Part shown: positions 17,174 to 28,407 of the stretch, piece after piece
Numbering within the stretch: the first letter of the stretch is position 1
Layout: every line of letters begins with the position of its first letter
DNA from: Peribacillus saganii
GTDB taxonomy: Bacteria; Bacillota; Bacilli; Bacillales; DSM-1321
Direction of reading: 5' to 3'
NCBI RefSeq assembly: GCF_003429095.1
Contig: NZ_QVTE01000012.1
Location: 1 to 64,000, forward strand
DNA length: 64,000 nt
Position numbers and translations under genes: made by a program
Notes under the pieces: model-generated
Told to the model about the DNA's origin: nothing
The model's input: the letters and a program-made list of their open reading frames with translations, nothing else
Database searches by the model: none

Positions 17174-17581
17174 TTATGAGATGCCTGCTCCGATCACAAA
17201 GGATAGCCCGACAGAAATCATCAGTGATATTAAACCGACGGCACGGTTATCATTCTCTATTTCTTCATCAATTTTAAAACCTGGGGTTAAAAATTCAAAA
17301 ATAAAATAACTGGCCAACAGCAGGATAAATCCAAAAATACCCCAGCTTATCATCGACAATAAAGAATTATGCTGCTGGATTGAATGAGTAAAAATATTAG
17401 CGATCCCAAAAATTTTTCCGCTCGTTGCCATTGCGACGGCCAAGTTTCCATTTTTGATTTCAGCCCAGTTTTTATATTTTGTCACCAGCTCGAAAACGGC
17501 AAGAAAAACCACGATGAAAAGGATGACGACGCTATAATTAGCAGCAGTATTCACAAACTCATTTTCCCAAAAGTTTTTCAT
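17174..17581 (-). CDS. yshE: YshE, DUF350-family membrane protein
   Basis: A 135-residue protein with four hydrophobic segments typical of the DUF350 family; a conserved feature is the region around GNLAVAMATSGKIFGIANIF (residues 45-64). The function of the family is not established. It lies 16 bases downstream of mutS2 and is probably cotranscribed with it, as in B. subtilis. A tiny membrane ORF follows. Confidence 0.85.
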   Translation of the reverse strand: MKNFWENEFVNTAANYSVVILFIVVFLAVFELVTKYKNWAEIKNGNLAVAMATSGKIFGIANIFTHSIQQHNSLLSMISWGIFGFILLLASYFIFEFLTPGFKIDEEIENDNRAVGLISLMISVGLSFVIGAGIS

Positions 17582-17597
17582 ATGGTTAGCTCCCGAT

Positions 17598-19952
17598 TTA
17601 TTTAAACTCTACAACCGTCACACCTGTTCCGCCTTCTCCCGCTTCCCCAAAACGGATTTTTTTCACTGAGCGGTGATTGCGCAGATACTCCTGTACACCC
17701 TGTCTTAGCGCCCCAGTACCTTTACCATGGATGATGGACACTCGAGGATAGCCGGCAAGCAGCGCATCATCGATATACTTCTCCACCCTGGAAAGCGCCG
17801 TTTCGAAACGCTCTCCTCTTAAATCCAGCTCAAGACTAACGTGGTAGTCTTTGCCGCGGACAGTAGCAAGATGCTTCGTTTCTTTAGGCTTTTCACTTTT
17901 AATGAATAAGAGGTCACTTTCTTTCACTTTCATCTTCATAATGCCAATTTGAACCTGCCACTCGTCTGACGAAACTTTCTCTACTATATGCCCCTTTTGG
18001 CCAAAGGTAATAACCTTGACCTCATCACCTGGCTGCCATTCTCGTTTTTCTGCTTTTACAGCAGCTTTTTTCGATTTTTTCACAGCTGGGGCGGATTCTT
18101 CAATCCGTCTCCGTGCCTCGATTAGCTCATGCTCTTTCACTTCAGCATTTTTTTCAAGAGCAAGCTTTCGCAGTTCAGAGATCACTTCTTCTGCTTCACG
18201 CTTTGCTTTTTCAACAATTTCTGATGCTTCCCGGGCAGCTTTGTCGATCATTGAGTCTTTTTCATCATAATATTCCATAATCTGTTTTTGAAGGTCTTTA
18301 TGAAGTTTTTCTGACTGCTTGAGATAGTCGTTTGCTTCTTCCCTGTCCTCTTCTGCCTGCTTTCGGCTTTCTTCAAGAGAAGCGATCATATTCTCGACTT
18401 TATTTGTATCGGCACCAATATAGCCTCTGGCATTTTCAATAACGGATTCGTTTAGCCCCAGCCGCTTGGAAATTTCAAACGCGTTGCTTCGGCCCGGTAC
18501 TCCGATTAATAATCGATAGGTTGGGCTAAGCGTCTCAATATCAAATTCCACGCTCGCATTTATAACTCCCTGACGATTATAGCCATATGCCTTGAGCTCC
18601 GGATAGTGAGTTGTCGCAATGACTCTAGCTCCTCTTTTATAGACCTCATCAAGAATGGAAATCGCCAGCGCCGCACCTTCCTGAGGATCGGTTCCAGCAC
18701 CCAATTCATCAAACAGAACGAGGCTATCATGGTCCATCTGCTTTAAAATATCAACAATGTTAACCATATGGGACGAGAAGGTACTCAGACTCTGTTCAAT
18801 CGACTGTTCATCGCCAATGTCGGCGTAAACAGAGCGGAAAACAGCTGCCTCAGACCCATCTATGGCCGGTATTTGCAAGCCGGCCTGTGCCATCAGGGTG
18901 CACAAGCCGATCGTTTTCAGCGTAACTGTTTTACCACCTGTATTGGGCCCTGTTATTACGATTGTCGTGAAGTCTTCACCTAGAAAAATATCGTTTGCCA
19001 CTACTACGTCTGGCGGGATTAATGGATGCTTCGCCTTAAAAAGCTTCACCCTGCCTTCATTGTTCAGCAGCGGCTTAGAAGCTTTCAGTTTCTTTGCGTA
19101 TTTAGCCTTGGCAAACATAAAGTCAATATGCGCAAGAATTTTTACGTTCTGCAGCAGCTCGTGAGTGTGTTCACCAACAGCTGCTGACAATTCAATTAGT
19201 ATCCGTTCAATTTCCTGCTGTTCCAGAACCCGGGTTTCTTGCAACACGTTATTGAGCTGTACAATTACCTGGGGTTCAATAAATAACGTTTGACCTGAAG
19301 AGGATTGGTCATGAATAATACCGCCATATGAGCTGCGATATTCTTGTTTCACTGGAATAACAAAGCGATCATTTCGGATCGTTATAATGGCATCCGACAG
19401 CATTTTTTGGGCATTGGAGGAACGGATCATGCTTTCAAGCTTTTCCCGGACCCTTGCCTCATTCGTCCGCAGCTGATTGCGAAGAGCCCTTAGCTTTTCG
19501 CTTGCTGAATCCATCACTTCGCCGTTTTCACTTATTGCATTATTAATGAGCTTCTGCAGATCCTGCTGCGGGCTAAATGCGTTCATGTATTCTGCAATAA
19601 GCGGCAGTTCATGTCCATCCTCAATCAATTCAGCGATAAAACGCTCCAATACCCTTCCCGCCCGGATCGTGCTTGAGATTTCCATAAGCTCACCTGGACT
19701 CAGCATTCCGCCTATTTGTGCTCTTTTTGCATGTGGTCTTATATCAAAAATGCCGCCAAGGGGAACATTTCCTCGCAGCCGAAAAGCTTTTGCTGCTTCA
19801 TCCGTTTCTTCCTGCCATTTAACTACTTCTTGAAAATCAACAGAAGGTTCCAATTGCTGCGCTTTTTCCTTTCCTATTGAAGAAGATGCAAATGTAAGCA
19901 GCTGTTCTTTAATTTTATGAAATTCTAATGTACGCATTGCTTTATTATGCAT
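17598..19952 (-). CDS. mutS2: Endonuclease MutS2 / ribosome-collision factor
   Basis: A 784-residue MutS-like ATPase: core and clamp domains, the ATPase with Walker [15 protein letters not shown] (about residue 330) and Walker [14 protein letters not shown], a long coiled coil rich in E and K (about 510-640), a KOW-like stretch ([13 protein letters not shown]) and the C-terminal Smr nuclease domain with [12 protein letters not shown] and [10 protein letters not shown]. Family members have been linked to suppression of recombination and to rescue of collided ribosomes. It follows polX by 42 bases, start ATG after AAGGAGG. Confidence 0.96.
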   Translation of the reverse strand: MHNKAMRTLEFHKIKEQLLTFASSSIGKEKAQQLEPSVDFQEVVKWQEETDEAAKAFRLRGNVPLGGIFDIRPHAKRAQIGGMLSPGELMEISSTIRAGRVLERFIAELIEDGHELPLIAEYMNAFSPQQDLQKLINNAISENGEVMDSASEKLRALRNQLRTNEARVREKLESMIRSSNAQKMLSDAIITIRNDRFVIPVKQEYRSSYGGIIHDQSSSGQTLFIEPQVIVQLNNVLQETRVLEQQEIERILIELSAAVGEHTHELLQNVKILAHIDFMFAKAKYAKKLKASKPLLNNEGRVKLFKAKHPLIPPDVVVANDIFLGEDFTTIVITGPNTGGKTVTLKTIGLCTLMAQAGLQIPAIDGSEAAVFRSVYADIGDEQSIEQSLSTFSSHMVNIVDILKQMDHDSLVLFDELGAGTDPQEGAALAISILDEVYKRGARVIATTHYPELKAYGYNRQGVINASVEFDIETLSPTYRLLIGVPGRSNAFEISKRLGLNESVIENARGYIGADTNKVENMIASLEESRKQAEEDREEANDYLKQSEKLHKDLQKQIMEYYDEKDSMIDKAAREASEIVEKAKREAEEVISELRKLALEKNAEVKEHELIEARRRIEESAPAVKKSKKAAVKAEKREWQPGDEVKVITFGQKGHIVEKVSSDEWQVQIGIMKMKVKESDLLFIKSEKPKETKHLATVRGKDYHVSLELDLRGERFETALSRVEKYIDDALLAGYPRVSIIHGKGTGALRQGVQEYLRNHRSVKKIRFGEAGEGGTGVTVVEFK

Positions 19953-19994
19953 GGAGTAACTACCTCCTTCACTTAGCCTGTATACTCCGGAAAA

Positions 19995-21713
19995 TTAATC
20001 ATTTCTTTTTAAAAACCCCAATAATTCATCTGGCTCCCTTGCATTTAACACACTGGATGTTTTAATCCAGCCTTTCTTTGCTGCCGCTACTCCGACCTCC
20101 ATATCCTCAAGCATATCAATGCTGTGTGCATCAGTATTGATAACAAGCATAACGCCTGCCTCTTGTGCCTTTCTTACATTCTCGGAGGAAAGATCAAGTC
20201 TGTTGGGGTTTGCGTTTAGCTCTAGGGCTGTATTCGTTTTTGCAGCCAATTCAATCAGCATATCCATATCAACATCATAGCCTTTACGCCTGCCAATCAC
20301 TCTCCCTGTCGGATGAGCAATTATGTCAACATGTTTGTTTTCAAGTGCATTTTTGAGCCTGTTCATAATTTTTTCTCTTGGCTGTGAAAAACTCGAGTGA
20401 ATAGATGCAATGACAAGGTCCATCTCTTTTAGAAGATCGTCATCATAATCAAGCGATCCATCAGGCAGAATATCCATCTCAACGCCTGAAAGGATCGTAA
20501 TGTCATCATATTTCTTATTCAATTCACGTATAAGGGCTTTTTGTTCCCTTAAACGTTCAGGAGTCAGCCCATTTGCCACAACCAAATAGCGGGAGTGGTC
20601 TGTAATGGCCATATACTTATAACCTTTAGCACGGCAAGCCTCTATCATTTCTTCTATAGAGTATGCCCCATCACTCCATGTGGAGTGCAAATGGAGATCA
20701 CCTTTTATATCCGATAGAGAGATTAGGTCACTCGCTGAAATTCGTTTATCAACCTCAGTTCCGTCCTCCCGTGCTTCTGGAGGGATAAATGGCAGTCCAA
20801 AATGCTCAAAAAACTCTTTTTCGGAGTCAAAATTGAGAATTTCTCCAGTTTCAGACTGTTCTACACCATATTCGCTGATTTTCTCTCCCCTATCTTTCGC
20901 CAGCTGTCTCATGCGGACATTATGATCTTTAGAGCCTGTAAAGTGGTGGAGGGTAGTAATGAATTCATGGTTTTTTACCAGCCTGAAATCCACTGATACT
21001 TCATATTGATAAGCCAATGTGACGGAAACCTTGGTGTCACCTGCTGCAATGACCTGGCTGACATGCGGTATCGCAAGCAGCTGGTCCTTTACGGAAACAG
21101 GATTATCGGTCGCAATAATGAAATCAAGATCCTTTATTGTTTCCTTCATCCGGCGGATACTGCCTGCCCGTGAAAATCTTACTATATCCTTCATCTTGCC
21201 AAGAATGTTTTCAATCTCTGCTGCAATCGGCAGCATAAACGCAATTGGGAGACGGTCCGGACGGGATCCTGACTCCTGGATCGCAGCCAAGATTTTCTCC
21301 TCCGTTTTTTTGCCAAAGCCTGCAAGGTCACGAACCTTTCCTGCTTCACAGACAGACTTCAAATCTTCTATATTCTCTACCTGTAATTCTTTATAAAGCT
21401 TGGAAATTTTCTTTCCTCCTAGCCCTGGCAGCTGCAGCAATGGAACCAGCCCCTCAGGAACCTCAGCCTGCAGTTCTTCTAGCACAGACGATTTTCCTTC
21501 TTTTATATACTCTTCAATCACTGCAGCTGTTCCTTTTCCAATACCTGACAGTGCCGTAAAATCTTCTATTCCATGCAAGCTCCGGTCATCGGTTTCGAGT
21601 GCTCCAGCCGCTTTCCTGAATGCAGAAACTTTAAAAGGATTCTCGCCCTTTAACTCCATATATATCGCAATGCGTTCCAATAATCGGATTACATCTTTTT
21701 TATTAACTGACAT
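19995..21713 (-). CDS. polX: DNA polymerase/3'-5' exonuclease PolX
   Basis: Family-X repair polymerase of 572 residues that fills short gaps in base-excision repair and trims 3' ends. Visible are N-terminal helix-hairpin-helix segments (FTALSGIGKGTAAVIEEYI, AGFGKKTEEKILAAI), the polymerase metal site (KDLDFIIATD) and the C-terminal PHP domain with DLHLHSTWSDG, AITDHS, EMDI and TDAHSIDML. ATG follows AGGTG. Neighbours cvpA-zapA and mutS2 match B. subtilis. Confidence 0.96.
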   Translation of the reverse strand: MSVNKKDVIRLLERIAIYMELKGENPFKVSAFRKAAGALETDDRSLHGIEDFTALSGIGKGTAAVIEEYIKEGKSSVLEELQAEVPEGLVPLLQLPGLGGKKISKLYKELQVENIEDLKSVCEAGKVRDLAGFGKKTEEKILAAIQESGSRPDRLPIAFMLPIAAEIENILGKMKDIVRFSRAGSIRRMKETIKDLDFIIATDNPVSVKDQLLAIPHVSQVIAAGDTKVSVTLAYQYEVSVDFRLVKNHEFITTLHHFTGSKDHNVRMRQLAKDRGEKISEYGVEQSETGEILNFDSEKEFFEHFGLPFIPPEAREDGTEVDKRISASDLISLSDIKGDLHLHSTWSDGAYSIEEMIEACRAKGYKYMAITDHSRYLVVANGLTPERLREQKALIRELNKKYDDITILSGVEMDILPDGSLDYDDDLLKEMDLVIASIHSSFSQPREKIMNRLKNALENKHVDIIAHPTGRVIGRRKGYDVDMDMLIELAAKTNTALELNANPNRLDLSSENVRKAQEAGVMLVINTDAHSIDMLEDMEVGVAAAKKGWIKTSSVLNAREPDELLGFLKRND

Positions 21714-21786
21714 TGTTTTTCACCTGCAATTTCCGCTAGATTTTCTTTCTTTAAGATACCGTGCTTCAAAAGAATTCACAACTCCT

Positions 21787-21996
21787 AAAAGTGGAAGCGC
21801 CTGCGGAGGATGAACGGCTAAGGTAGCCACGTCCGCATTCCTTCGCTGTTCTGACCCACATCGTGCGGGCCCGGCAAGCATAAGACAAACGCGGATAGAA
21901 AGCGCTTTTTGCCTTCCGAAGCGTTTGGCTTATGACCTTGAGGCCGACTAAGATCGCTGCGTCGGAGCTGGGCGCTGGAGCTAGACATCTGTACTT
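21787..21996 (+). repeat. Dispersed structured repeat, copy 3
   Basis: Fills the 440-base gap between polX and cvpA. It starts AAAAGTGGAAGCGCC, has an internal hairpin whose arms CATAAGACAAACGC and GCGTTTGGCTTATG flank a GCTTTTTGCCTTCCGAA loop, and ends GGGCGCTGGAGCTAGAC ATCTGTACTT. A further copy of the left arm (TTAGAAAAGCGGAAGCGC) follows at 22020-22037, suggesting tandem insertion or a partial second copy. Confidence 0.85.
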
Positions 21997-22153
21997 GTTA
22001 AAAAGTATTACTTATCTCTTTAGAAAAGCGGAAGCGCAGTACTTTACACAGCATACTCTTTCTGTTTCAAACGAAGAACCCTGCCAAGATAAACTGACAA
22101 GGTTTTTTCCACCATTACTGTACGTTTTAGTTTCGTTGAAAACAGACCGCGGT

Positions 22154-22705
22154 TTAGACAGGCATGTAATCGAACCAAAGTTCCTTTACTTTGCCCGACA
22201 GCAGAGGAGTACTTTTTACAATTCCTTCTGCCATGAAAGAATCAGCCAACTGGGCCTGAAGTGGTTCAATCGGCAAAAGAGCTGCTATGTATAATAGAAT
22301 AAACATGATAAGATAAACTTCTATGAGTCCTAATAAGCCACCGCCCCAGACATTCAATTGTTTTAAAATCGGGAAGTGGGCAATAAAATCAAGCATCGAT
22401 CCAAATAGCTGCCAGGCTATTTTCGCACCGAAAAACAGAATCGAAAAAGCAATAGCATTATAAAATGCCGTATCCAATCCCATGCCGTCAAAAATCATTT
22501 TTAGTGCTGCTGTGTCGCCAAAACTTGGATAAGGAACCCACAGTTTAAGCTTAGGAGCCAGATCATCATAATAAACATATGCAACTATAAAGGCAATAAT
22601 AAAACCCGTAATGTGGATTAGCTGAAGAATGAATCCGCGGCGGAGTCCGATCAGGAACCCTATCAGGAGGATGGCGATAATTGCAAGATCAAGCATTTCC
22701 TTCAA
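22154..22705 (-). CDS. yshB: CvpA family membrane protein (YshB)
   Basis: A 183-residue protein with about four transmembrane helices of the CvpA (colicin V production) family; the N-terminus [21 protein letters not shown] (shown: [19 protein letters not shown]) is typical. Function unknown. The first possible start is a TTG that overlaps the zapA stop codon (TTGA); an ATG three codons later (22694-22696) fits homologues better. Cotranscribed with zapA, as in B. subtilis. Confidence 0.85.
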   Translation of the reverse strand: MKEMLDLAIIAILLIGFLIGLRRGFILQLIHITGFIIAFIVAYVYYDDLAPKLKLWVPYPSFGDTAALKMIFDGMGLDTAFYNAIAFSILFFGAKIAWQLFGSMLDFIAHFPILKQLNVWGGGLLGLIEVYLIMFILLYIAALLPIEPLQAQLADSFMAEGIVKSTPLLSGKVKELWFDYMPV

Positions 22706-22962
22706 TCCTTTACTCTCTTTAATTCCAGTTCAAGCTGGTTTATTTGATCTTTTAACTTTATATAATCGTGTACGGTATTAACAGCAGTCAAAACAGCAAG
22801 CTTACCTGTATCCAAAGAAGGATTCTTGGAGCTGATTTCTCGCATTTTATCGTCAACCATAGAAGCAACGAGCCGGATATGGCTGGAGCTTTCCGTACCA
22901 ACTATGGTATATTGCTGTCCGAATATATCAACAGTAATTCTATTTTTCTTATCGTCTGACAA
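22702..22962 (-). CDS. zapA: Cell division protein ZapA
   Basis: An 86-residue FtsZ-ring stabiliser. The N-terminal globular part holds [14 protein letters not shown] and the C-terminal half is a coiled coil ([19 protein letters not shown]). It bundles FtsZ filaments at mid-cell. The stop overlaps the first cvpA start. Confidence 0.93.
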   Translation of the reverse strand: MSDDKKNRITVDIFGQQYTIVGTESSSHIRLVASMVDDKMREISSKNPSLDTGKLAVLTAVNTVHDYIKLKDQINQLELELKRVKD

Positions 22963-23152
22963 GATGATGCCCCCAATCCTAAAGAATCCTAATCTATATC
23001 ATAACATGAAACCCTTTCGCCTTGAAAGCATGACGATGCCATTTTATAGGCGATGCATGGTTTTTCTTTAGAATCAATCGTGAAGCTTCCTGTATATAAC
23101 AGAAAATGCGATTACATTTCAATAAACACAAAACCAAGGAGAGTTTTAAACT

Positions 23153-24115
23153 ATGTCACATGTCGTTCTGCAATTATCACTTTCACAGATCGAAGCCATG
23201 AAAGTGCATTATTCCAAATTCCTCTCAGCTAAAAATCCTCCTGGCAGCATTTTTGCGGCCAAACCAGACCTGTGCACCATTACTGCCTATAAGTCAGGAA
23301 AAGTCCTTTTTCAAGGGGCACGCGCAGCGGCTGAATCTCAGCAGTGGGGATCTGCAGCATCTGCGTCTGTTGCTGAGAAGCCAGAGAAAAAGTCCGCCGC
23401 TTCGTCGGTTAAAGTACACAGCTACTCGCCTCCCTCCAATATTGGCCAATTATCTGTCATTGGGTCAGATGAAGTTGGAACTGGCGATTATTTTGGACCG
23501 ATAACAGTAGCGGCCGTATATGTTAAAAGCGATCAAATTCCATTGTTAAAGGAACTAGGAGTTAAAGACTCAAAATTCCTGAACGATTCGCAGATTATCA
23601 GTATAGCCTCCGAAATCAAGCATATTGTCCCATACAGCCTGCTGATTTGCGGTAATCCGAAATATAATGCCATGCAGTCAAAAGGAATGTCCCAGGGAAA
23701 AATGAAGGCATTGCTCCATAATCAGGCATTAAAAAATGTAATTGAAAAAATACAGCCTGAGGATGCGGATGCAGTATTGATCGACCAGTTCGCGCAGCCA
23801 GGCGTATTCTTCAACTATTTAAAAGGACAAGAGCTATTTAAAGCGAAGAATGTCTATTTAAGCACGAAAGCAGAGAGTATACATATGTCGGTAGCTGCCG
23901 CCTCTATTCTTGCCCGCTATGCATTTGTTAAGCAATTCGATAAACTGTCCGAAGCTGCCGGATTCAAGATTCCAAAAGGAGCTGGTGGTGCGGTGGATGA
24001 AGCAGCAGCGAGATTAATTCATGAGCATGGAGTAGAAGCACTCCATAAATTCACAAAGGTGCATTTTGCAAATACGAATAAGGCAAAAGGGCTTTATAAT
24101 AGAAAGTATAAGTAG
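23153..24115 (+). CDS. rnhC: Ribonuclease HIII
   Basis: Cleaves RNA in RNA-DNA hybrids. The 320-residue protein has the N-terminal TBP-like substrate-binding domain (residues 1-80), a low-complexity A/S/K linker (about 80-100), and the type-2 RNase H fold with catalytic GSDEVGTGDYFGPI and a later Asp in LIDQFAQPG. RNase HIII rather than HII is shown by GTGD in the motif and the N-terminal domain. It diverges from zapA and has a good AAGGAG site. Confidence 0.96.
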   Translation: MSHVVLQLSLSQIEAMKVHYSKFLSAKNPPGSIFAAKPDLCTITAYKSGKVLFQGARAAAESQQWGSAASASVAEKPEKKSAASSVKVHSYSPPSNIGQLSVIGSDEVGTGDYFGPITVAAVYVKSDQIPLLKELGVKDSKFLNDSQIISIASEIKHIVPYSLLICGNPKYNAMQSKGMSQGKMKALLHNQALKNVIEKIQPEDADAVLIDQFAQPGVFFNYLKGQELFKAKNVYLSTKAESIHMSVAAASILARYAFVKQFDKLSEAAGFKIPKGAGGAVDEAAARLIHEHGVEALHKFTKVHFANTNKAKGLYNRKYK

Positions 24116-24365
24116 AAGGCAGAAGCTGGCCGCTTTTTATTTAATAAAATCCCGGTTTATTTTTCTCTCAGGCAACAGGACAAAAGTGCAAGCGACCTAA
24201 CAAAAAAGGGACAGCTTAGTGTGCCGCGTCCTGTGGAAACGCTGTTCTGATCCATCCTTTTGCGATACCGGCACAAGGACGGCCTCCCAAGCTGCTGCTT
24301 TGATTCGTGTGATCGCTGCAGAAGTATTCCTTGTCCTGTGTGTAGGGGTTTTTTCCTCCAATAGC

Positions 24366-24400
24366 AAAAAGCAGTGGTCCAAAGTATGGCCACTGCTTTT
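24366..24400 (-). terminator. Terminator of pheST (possibly bidirectional)
   Basis: An 11-bp perfect stem (AAAAGCAGTGG with CCACTGCTTTT, loop of 12), T-rich on both sides, 12 bases after the pheT stop. The preceding 250 bases after rnhC hold no gene; parts (AAAAGTGCAAGCGACCT) faintly resemble the left arm of the dispersed repeat. Confidence 0.8.
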
Positions 24401-24411
24401 ATTATAGCTAT

Positions 24412-26826
24412 TTATCCGCGAAGCTCTGCCCCTGCTTCTTCTTTTACAGCTTTCAATACTTTTTCATGTGCCTTTGCAATATCCTCTTCAGTCAGGGTAC
24501 GTTCCGGATCATAGTATTTTAGAGAGAAGGCTAGGGATTTCTTGCCCGGCTCCATACGTTCGCCTTCATAAAGATCAAAAATCTGTACTTCCTTCAGAAG
24601 TTTGCCTCCTGCATCAGTTATGATGCTTTCCAATTTTCCGCCAGCAACTTCTTTATCGACTACTAAAGCAATATCACGTGTAATGGACGGATATCGCGGG
24701 ATGGCTTGGTAATTGATTGGCTCAACATCTACGCTTGCCAGCTTTTCAAAAGAAAGTTCAAAAACAAAGGTTTCCTTCAAATCCAATTCTTTTTGGACTG
24801 TCGGATGCACTTGGCCAATGAAGCCAATGCTTTCATTATTTAATAGGACTTCCGCTGTCCGTCCCGGATGCATACCATGAATTTTTGCCTGTTGGTATGA
24901 AATATTTTGTGTTAGACCCAAAGTATCAAAAACAGCTTCGATAACTCCTTTTGCAACGTAGAAGTCAACCGGCTTTTTCTCTCCCTGCCATGGATGTGAC
25001 AGCCATAATCCGGTAAGCGCGCCAGCCAGATGTTCTTTTTCATCAGGAAGTTCTTCTTTCCTGTTGCTTAAGAAAACCGAGCCGATTTCATAAACCGCAA
25101 TTGAGTCATTCTGGCGGGCGAGATTATACTTCAGCACTTCCAATAACTGCGGTACGATACTTTGGCGAAGATAGCTGCGGTCCTCACTCATTGGCATAGC
25201 AAGACGGATTGGATCTCGTTTTTCCAGGGCGTATTCGGAAACTTTTTCTTCGCTTGTCAAAGAGTAGGTGATTGCTTGATATACACCCGCACCCTCAAGA
25301 GTGCGCTTAACCTGACGGCGCTTTTGCTGATAGGCAGTCAGCTTGCCAGGGGCTTGGGCACCGACCGGCAATGTTGTTGGAATATTATCATAGCCATAAA
25401 GGCGGGCAACCTCTTCAATTAAGTCCTCCTCAATGGTGATATCTCCACGGCGAGTAGGTACAGTTACAGTGAATTCCCCATTTTCGGATTTCACTTCAAA
25501 TTTCAACCTTTCAAAAATAGAAACCACTTCGTCAGCCGTAAGCTCAGCCCCAATGATTTTATTGATTTTATCTAATGTAATAGAAAGAACTGCTGGCTCG
25601 ATTGTAAGGGAGTCTGCGACAACAGTTCCTTTTAGTACAGTTCCACCGGCATACTGAGCCATCAGGCTTGCCGCACGTTCTGCTGCCTCGCGGGTACGAG
25701 CCGGATCTATTCCCTTTTCATAGCGGGAGCTCGCTTCACTCCGGAGGCCATGGTCCTTTGATGCTTTACGGATAGCAGCTCCTGCAAAATACGCGGATTC
25801 CAATAGTACGGTTGTTGTGTCGCTATTCACCTCTGAATTGGCTCCACCCATTACACCTGCCATCCCAACTGGTTCTTCACCATTTGTTATTACCACATGC
25901 TCTGGTGTCAGTTTACGTTCCGCATCATCAAGAGTTACAAGGATTTCTTTTTCTTTTGCCCGGCGAACGACAACTTCCTTAGATCCAAACCGGTCATAAT
26001 CGAAGGCATGCAGCGGCTGTCCATACTCAAGCATCACATAGTTTGTAATATCTACTATATTATTATGAGGACGGATGCCACTCGCCATTAATTTCGTCTG
26101 CATCCATAGCGGAGATGGTGCAATCTTAACATCCTTGATCACCTTCACTGTATAAAGCGGCGCATCCTCCTTCGCATCTACCGAAACAGAAATAATTTCG
26201 GAAGCCTTCTCAGCAGCCTCCACGGTGTTTATTTCCGGCCACTTAACCTCTCTGCCGAGAATAGCAGCCACTTCATAAGCAACACCAAGCATACTCATCG
26301 CGTCTGCCCGGTTCGGAGTAAGGCCAAGTTCAAGAATATAATCCTCCATTCCCAGTGCCTCAAGCGCATCAGTGCCAACTTCCGTTTCATTAGGGAACAC
26401 AAAGATTCCGGTTGCATATTCCTTTGCAATCAGCTTAGCCTCGAAGCCAAGCTCTTGCAGGGAACAAATCATTCCATTGGATTCTTCTCCACGCAGCTTT
26501 GCCTTTTTAATTTTAAAATTGCCCGGGAGAACAGCTCCAACCGTTGCTACGGCTACTTTTTGTCCCTTATCTACATTCGGTGCTCCGCAAATGATCTGAA
26601 GAGGTGCTTCCCCGCCTAAATCAACCTGGCAAATGTTTAATTTATCCGCCTCAGGATGCTTTTCCCGCTCAACCACGTGACCGACAACGACTCCCTTAAG
26701 GCCTTCACTTTTCTTTTCAACACCTTCAACTTCAATTCCGCTTTTTGTTATTTTTTCAGCCAGTTCGTACGCATCTATGCCTGATAGGTCTACGTATTCC
26801 CGGAGCCAATTATAGGATACAAACAT
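24412..26826 (-). CDS. pheT: Phenylalanyl-tRNA synthetase beta subunit
   Basis: Charges tRNA-Phe together with PheS as a heterotetramer. The 804-residue protein has the N-terminal tRNA-binding (EMAP-like) domain with [16 protein letters not shown], the B1/B5 domains, the B3/B4 editing domain and the C-terminal anticodon-binding domain ([14 protein letters not shown] onward). ATG follows GGGAGG. It follows pheS by 67 bases under one T-box. Confidence 0.97.
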   Translation of the reverse strand: MFVSYNWLREYVDLSGIDAYELAEKITKSGIEVEGVEKKSEGLKGVVVGHVVEREKHPEADKLNICQVDLGGEAPLQIICGAPNVDKGQKVAVATVGAVLPGNFKIKKAKLRGEESNGMICSLQELGFEAKLIAKEYATGIFVFPNETEVGTDALEALGMEDYILELGLTPNRADAMSMLGVAYEVAAILGREVKWPEINTVEAAEKASEIISVSVDAKEDAPLYTVKVIKDVKIAPSPLWMQTKLMASGIRPHNNIVDITNYVMLEYGQPLHAFDYDRFGSKEVVVRRAKEKEILVTLDDAERKLTPEHVVITNGEEPVGMAGVMGGANSEVNSDTTTVLLESAYFAGAAIRKASKDHGLRSEASSRYEKGIDPARTREAAERAASLMAQYAGGTVLKGTVVADSLTIEPAVLSITLDKINKIIGAELTADEVVSIFERLKFEVKSENGEFTVTVPTRRGDITIEEDLIEEVARLYGYDNIPTTLPVGAQAPGKLTAYQQKRRQVKRTLEGAGVYQAITYSLTSEEKVSEYALEKRDPIRLAMPMSEDRSYLRQSIVPQLLEVLKYNLARQNDSIAVYEIGSVFLSNRKEELPDEKEHLAGALTGLWLSHPWQGEKKPVDFYVAKGVIEAVFDTLGLTQNISYQQAKIHGMHPGRTAEVLLNNESIGFIGQVHPTVQKELDLKETFVFELSFEKLASVDVEPINYQAIPRYPSITRDIALVVDKEVAGGKLESIITDAGGKLLKEVQIFDLYEGERMEPGKKSLAFSLKYYDPERTLTEEDIAKAHEKVLKAVKEEAGAELRG

Positions 26827-26893
26827 TTTAATCCTCCCAAAGTATTTAATCTTGCAGGCAAGTCATGCAAGTTATATTTTCAAAAGTAATTTA

Positions 26894-27931
26894 TTATTCG
26901 TGGCGATGGAATTGCTTTATGAAACGGATATCGTTTGTGTAAAAATGACGGATGTCATCTACACCATATTTAAGCATGGCAATCCGCTCAGGACCCATTC
27001 CAAAAGCAAAACCTGAATATTTCTTTGAATCAAAACCGGACATTTCCAGAACTCTCGGGTGAACCATTCCGGCACCTAAAATTTCAATCCAGCCGGTACC
27101 TTTACACACACTGCATCCTTTTCCGCCGCAAATCTTACAGGATATATCCATCTCCACAGACGGTTCTGTGAATGGGAAGAAGCTAGGGCGAAGTCGTATT
27201 TCGCGATCCTGCCCGAACATCTTCTTGGCAAATACTTCAAGCGTTCCTTTCAAATCGCTCATCCGAATATTTTCATCAATAACAAGGCCCTCAATTTGTG
27301 TGAATTGGTGAGAGTGCGTTGCGTCGTCATTATCACGGCGGTACACTTTCCCAGGACAGATGATTTTTACTGGACCTTTTCCTTTATGTTTTTCCATTGT
27401 CCGAGCCTGTACTGGGGACGTCTGCGTACGAAGAAGCGTTTCTTCTGTAATGTAGAACGAATCTTGCATATCGCGCGCCGGGTGCCCCTTCGGCAGATTC
27501 AGAGCCTCAAAATTATAATAATCCTGCTCTACTTCAGGTCCTTCTGCAATTTCATAACCCATTCCAATAAACAAATCTTCAATTTCCTCAATGATTCTTG
27601 TCAATGGATGATGGTTTCCTTTGTTCACCTGACGTCCCGGCAGTGTAACATCAATTGTTTCAGATGCCAATTTTGCGGCCACTGCCTCATTTTCAAACTG
27701 AACTTGCTTTGCTTCCAGTGTAACGGCAATTGCCTCGCGCACGTCATTCGCTAACGCACCGATTTTTGGACGCTCCTCTGCGGAAAGCTTGCCCATTCCT
27801 CTCAGCACTTCCGTTATTGGACCCTTTTTCCCTAAATACGCGACGCGGATATCATTCAGTTCTTTTAAATCTGCGGCAGCTTCTACTTTTCCTATTGCTT
27901 CAGCCTGCAGTTCTTGCAAACGCTCCTGCAT
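26894..27931 (-). CDS. pheS: Phenylalanyl-tRNA synthetase alpha subunit
   Basis: Catalytic class-II subunit, 345 residues. The N-terminal coiled coil is followed by the aminoacylation domain with motif 1 (GNHHPLTRI), motif 2 ([21 protein letters not shown]) and motif 3 ([14 protein letters not shown]); a CxxCxGxxCxxC-like segment ([14 protein letters not shown]) is present as in other Bacillus PheS. ATG follows AGGAGGAAATTAC. Controlled by the T-box upstream. Confidence 0.97.
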   Translation of the reverse strand: MQERLQELQAEAIGKVEAAADLKELNDIRVAYLGKKGPITEVLRGMGKLSAEERPKIGALANDVREAIAVTLEAKQVQFENEAVAAKLASETIDVTLPGRQVNKGNHHPLTRIIEEIEDLFIGMGYEIAEGPEVEQDYYNFEALNLPKGHPARDMQDSFYITEETLLRTQTSPVQARTMEKHKGKGPVKIICPGKVYRRDNDDATHSHQFTQIEGLVIDENIRMSDLKGTLEVFAKKMFGQDREIRLRPSFFPFTEPSVEMDISCKICGGKGCSVCKGTGWIEILGAGMVHPRVLEMSGFDSKKYSGFAFGMGPERIAMLKYGVDDIRHFYTNDIRFIKQFHRHE

Positions 27932-27972
27932 GTAATTTCCTCCTTAAATACTAGTGCATTAATTTTAAACAC

Positions 27973-28004
27973 AAAAAAACCCCGCCCATGGAAGGGACGA
28001 GGTT
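27973..28004 (-). terminator. T-box attenuator terminator of pheS
   Basis: On minus AACCTCGTCCCT and GGGCGGGGTT form the stem, followed by seven T residues. The 5' half overlaps the sequence used by the antiterminator. Confidence 0.85.
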
Positions 28005-28225
28005 TATGTATCGCGTTACCACCCTTATTAGCGCTCCGAATACTTTCGGAACTCTCACTTCATTGCGTTAACGGCTTTTCGCCGGTACACCTTTATGCCA
28101 ATGGCAGTCCTGGTGCCAACTCAAGAGGTGAATTCAACTGCACAGTCCCATAAAAATGCTCTCAGTCTGCGGCATTTTTTCCCTGAATGGCTTGAGCAGG
28201 CTACTTTTCTCTATCATAGTTTTTA
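27973..28225 (-). ncRNA. T-box leader sensing tRNA-Phe
   Basis: On minus the T-box core AAGGGTGGTAACGCG (28012-28026) precedes a terminator and is preceded by a long structured leader. The segment AGTTGAATTCACC (about 28127-28138) contains a TTC phenylalanine codon in a plausible specifier loop. Uncharged tRNA-Phe would stabilise the antiterminator and let pheST be transcribed. Bases 28275-28407, upstream of the promoter, show nothing recognisable. Confidence 0.93.
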
Positions 28226-28245
28226 AAGTATGAAATTTAGCTTTT

Positions 28246-28274
28246 ATTATAGTATACTTTACTGCTGTTTACAA
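28246..28274 (-). promoter_or_regulatory. Sigma-A promoter of the pheST T-box transcript
   Basis: On minus TTGTAA (28269-28274), 17-base spacer, TATAAT (28246-28251). Confidence 0.8.
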
Positions 28275-28407
28275 ACCGAATTTTAAAAAAGAGCTTTTTT
28301 GAGCATTGCTTAATTAAGGCTGTATATCGTTAAATTCCTGGCTTGCAGGCTTCTCTTTAATAAAGCCAGCAGTCACTTAATTTGCACTAACCATCAGCGG
28401 TATAAAA

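Noticed and set aside
24130..24365. Possible eighth copy of the dispersed repeat
   Set aside because: Only a short left-arm likeness (AAAAGTGCAAGCGACCT); the tail and inner hairpin are not recognisable.
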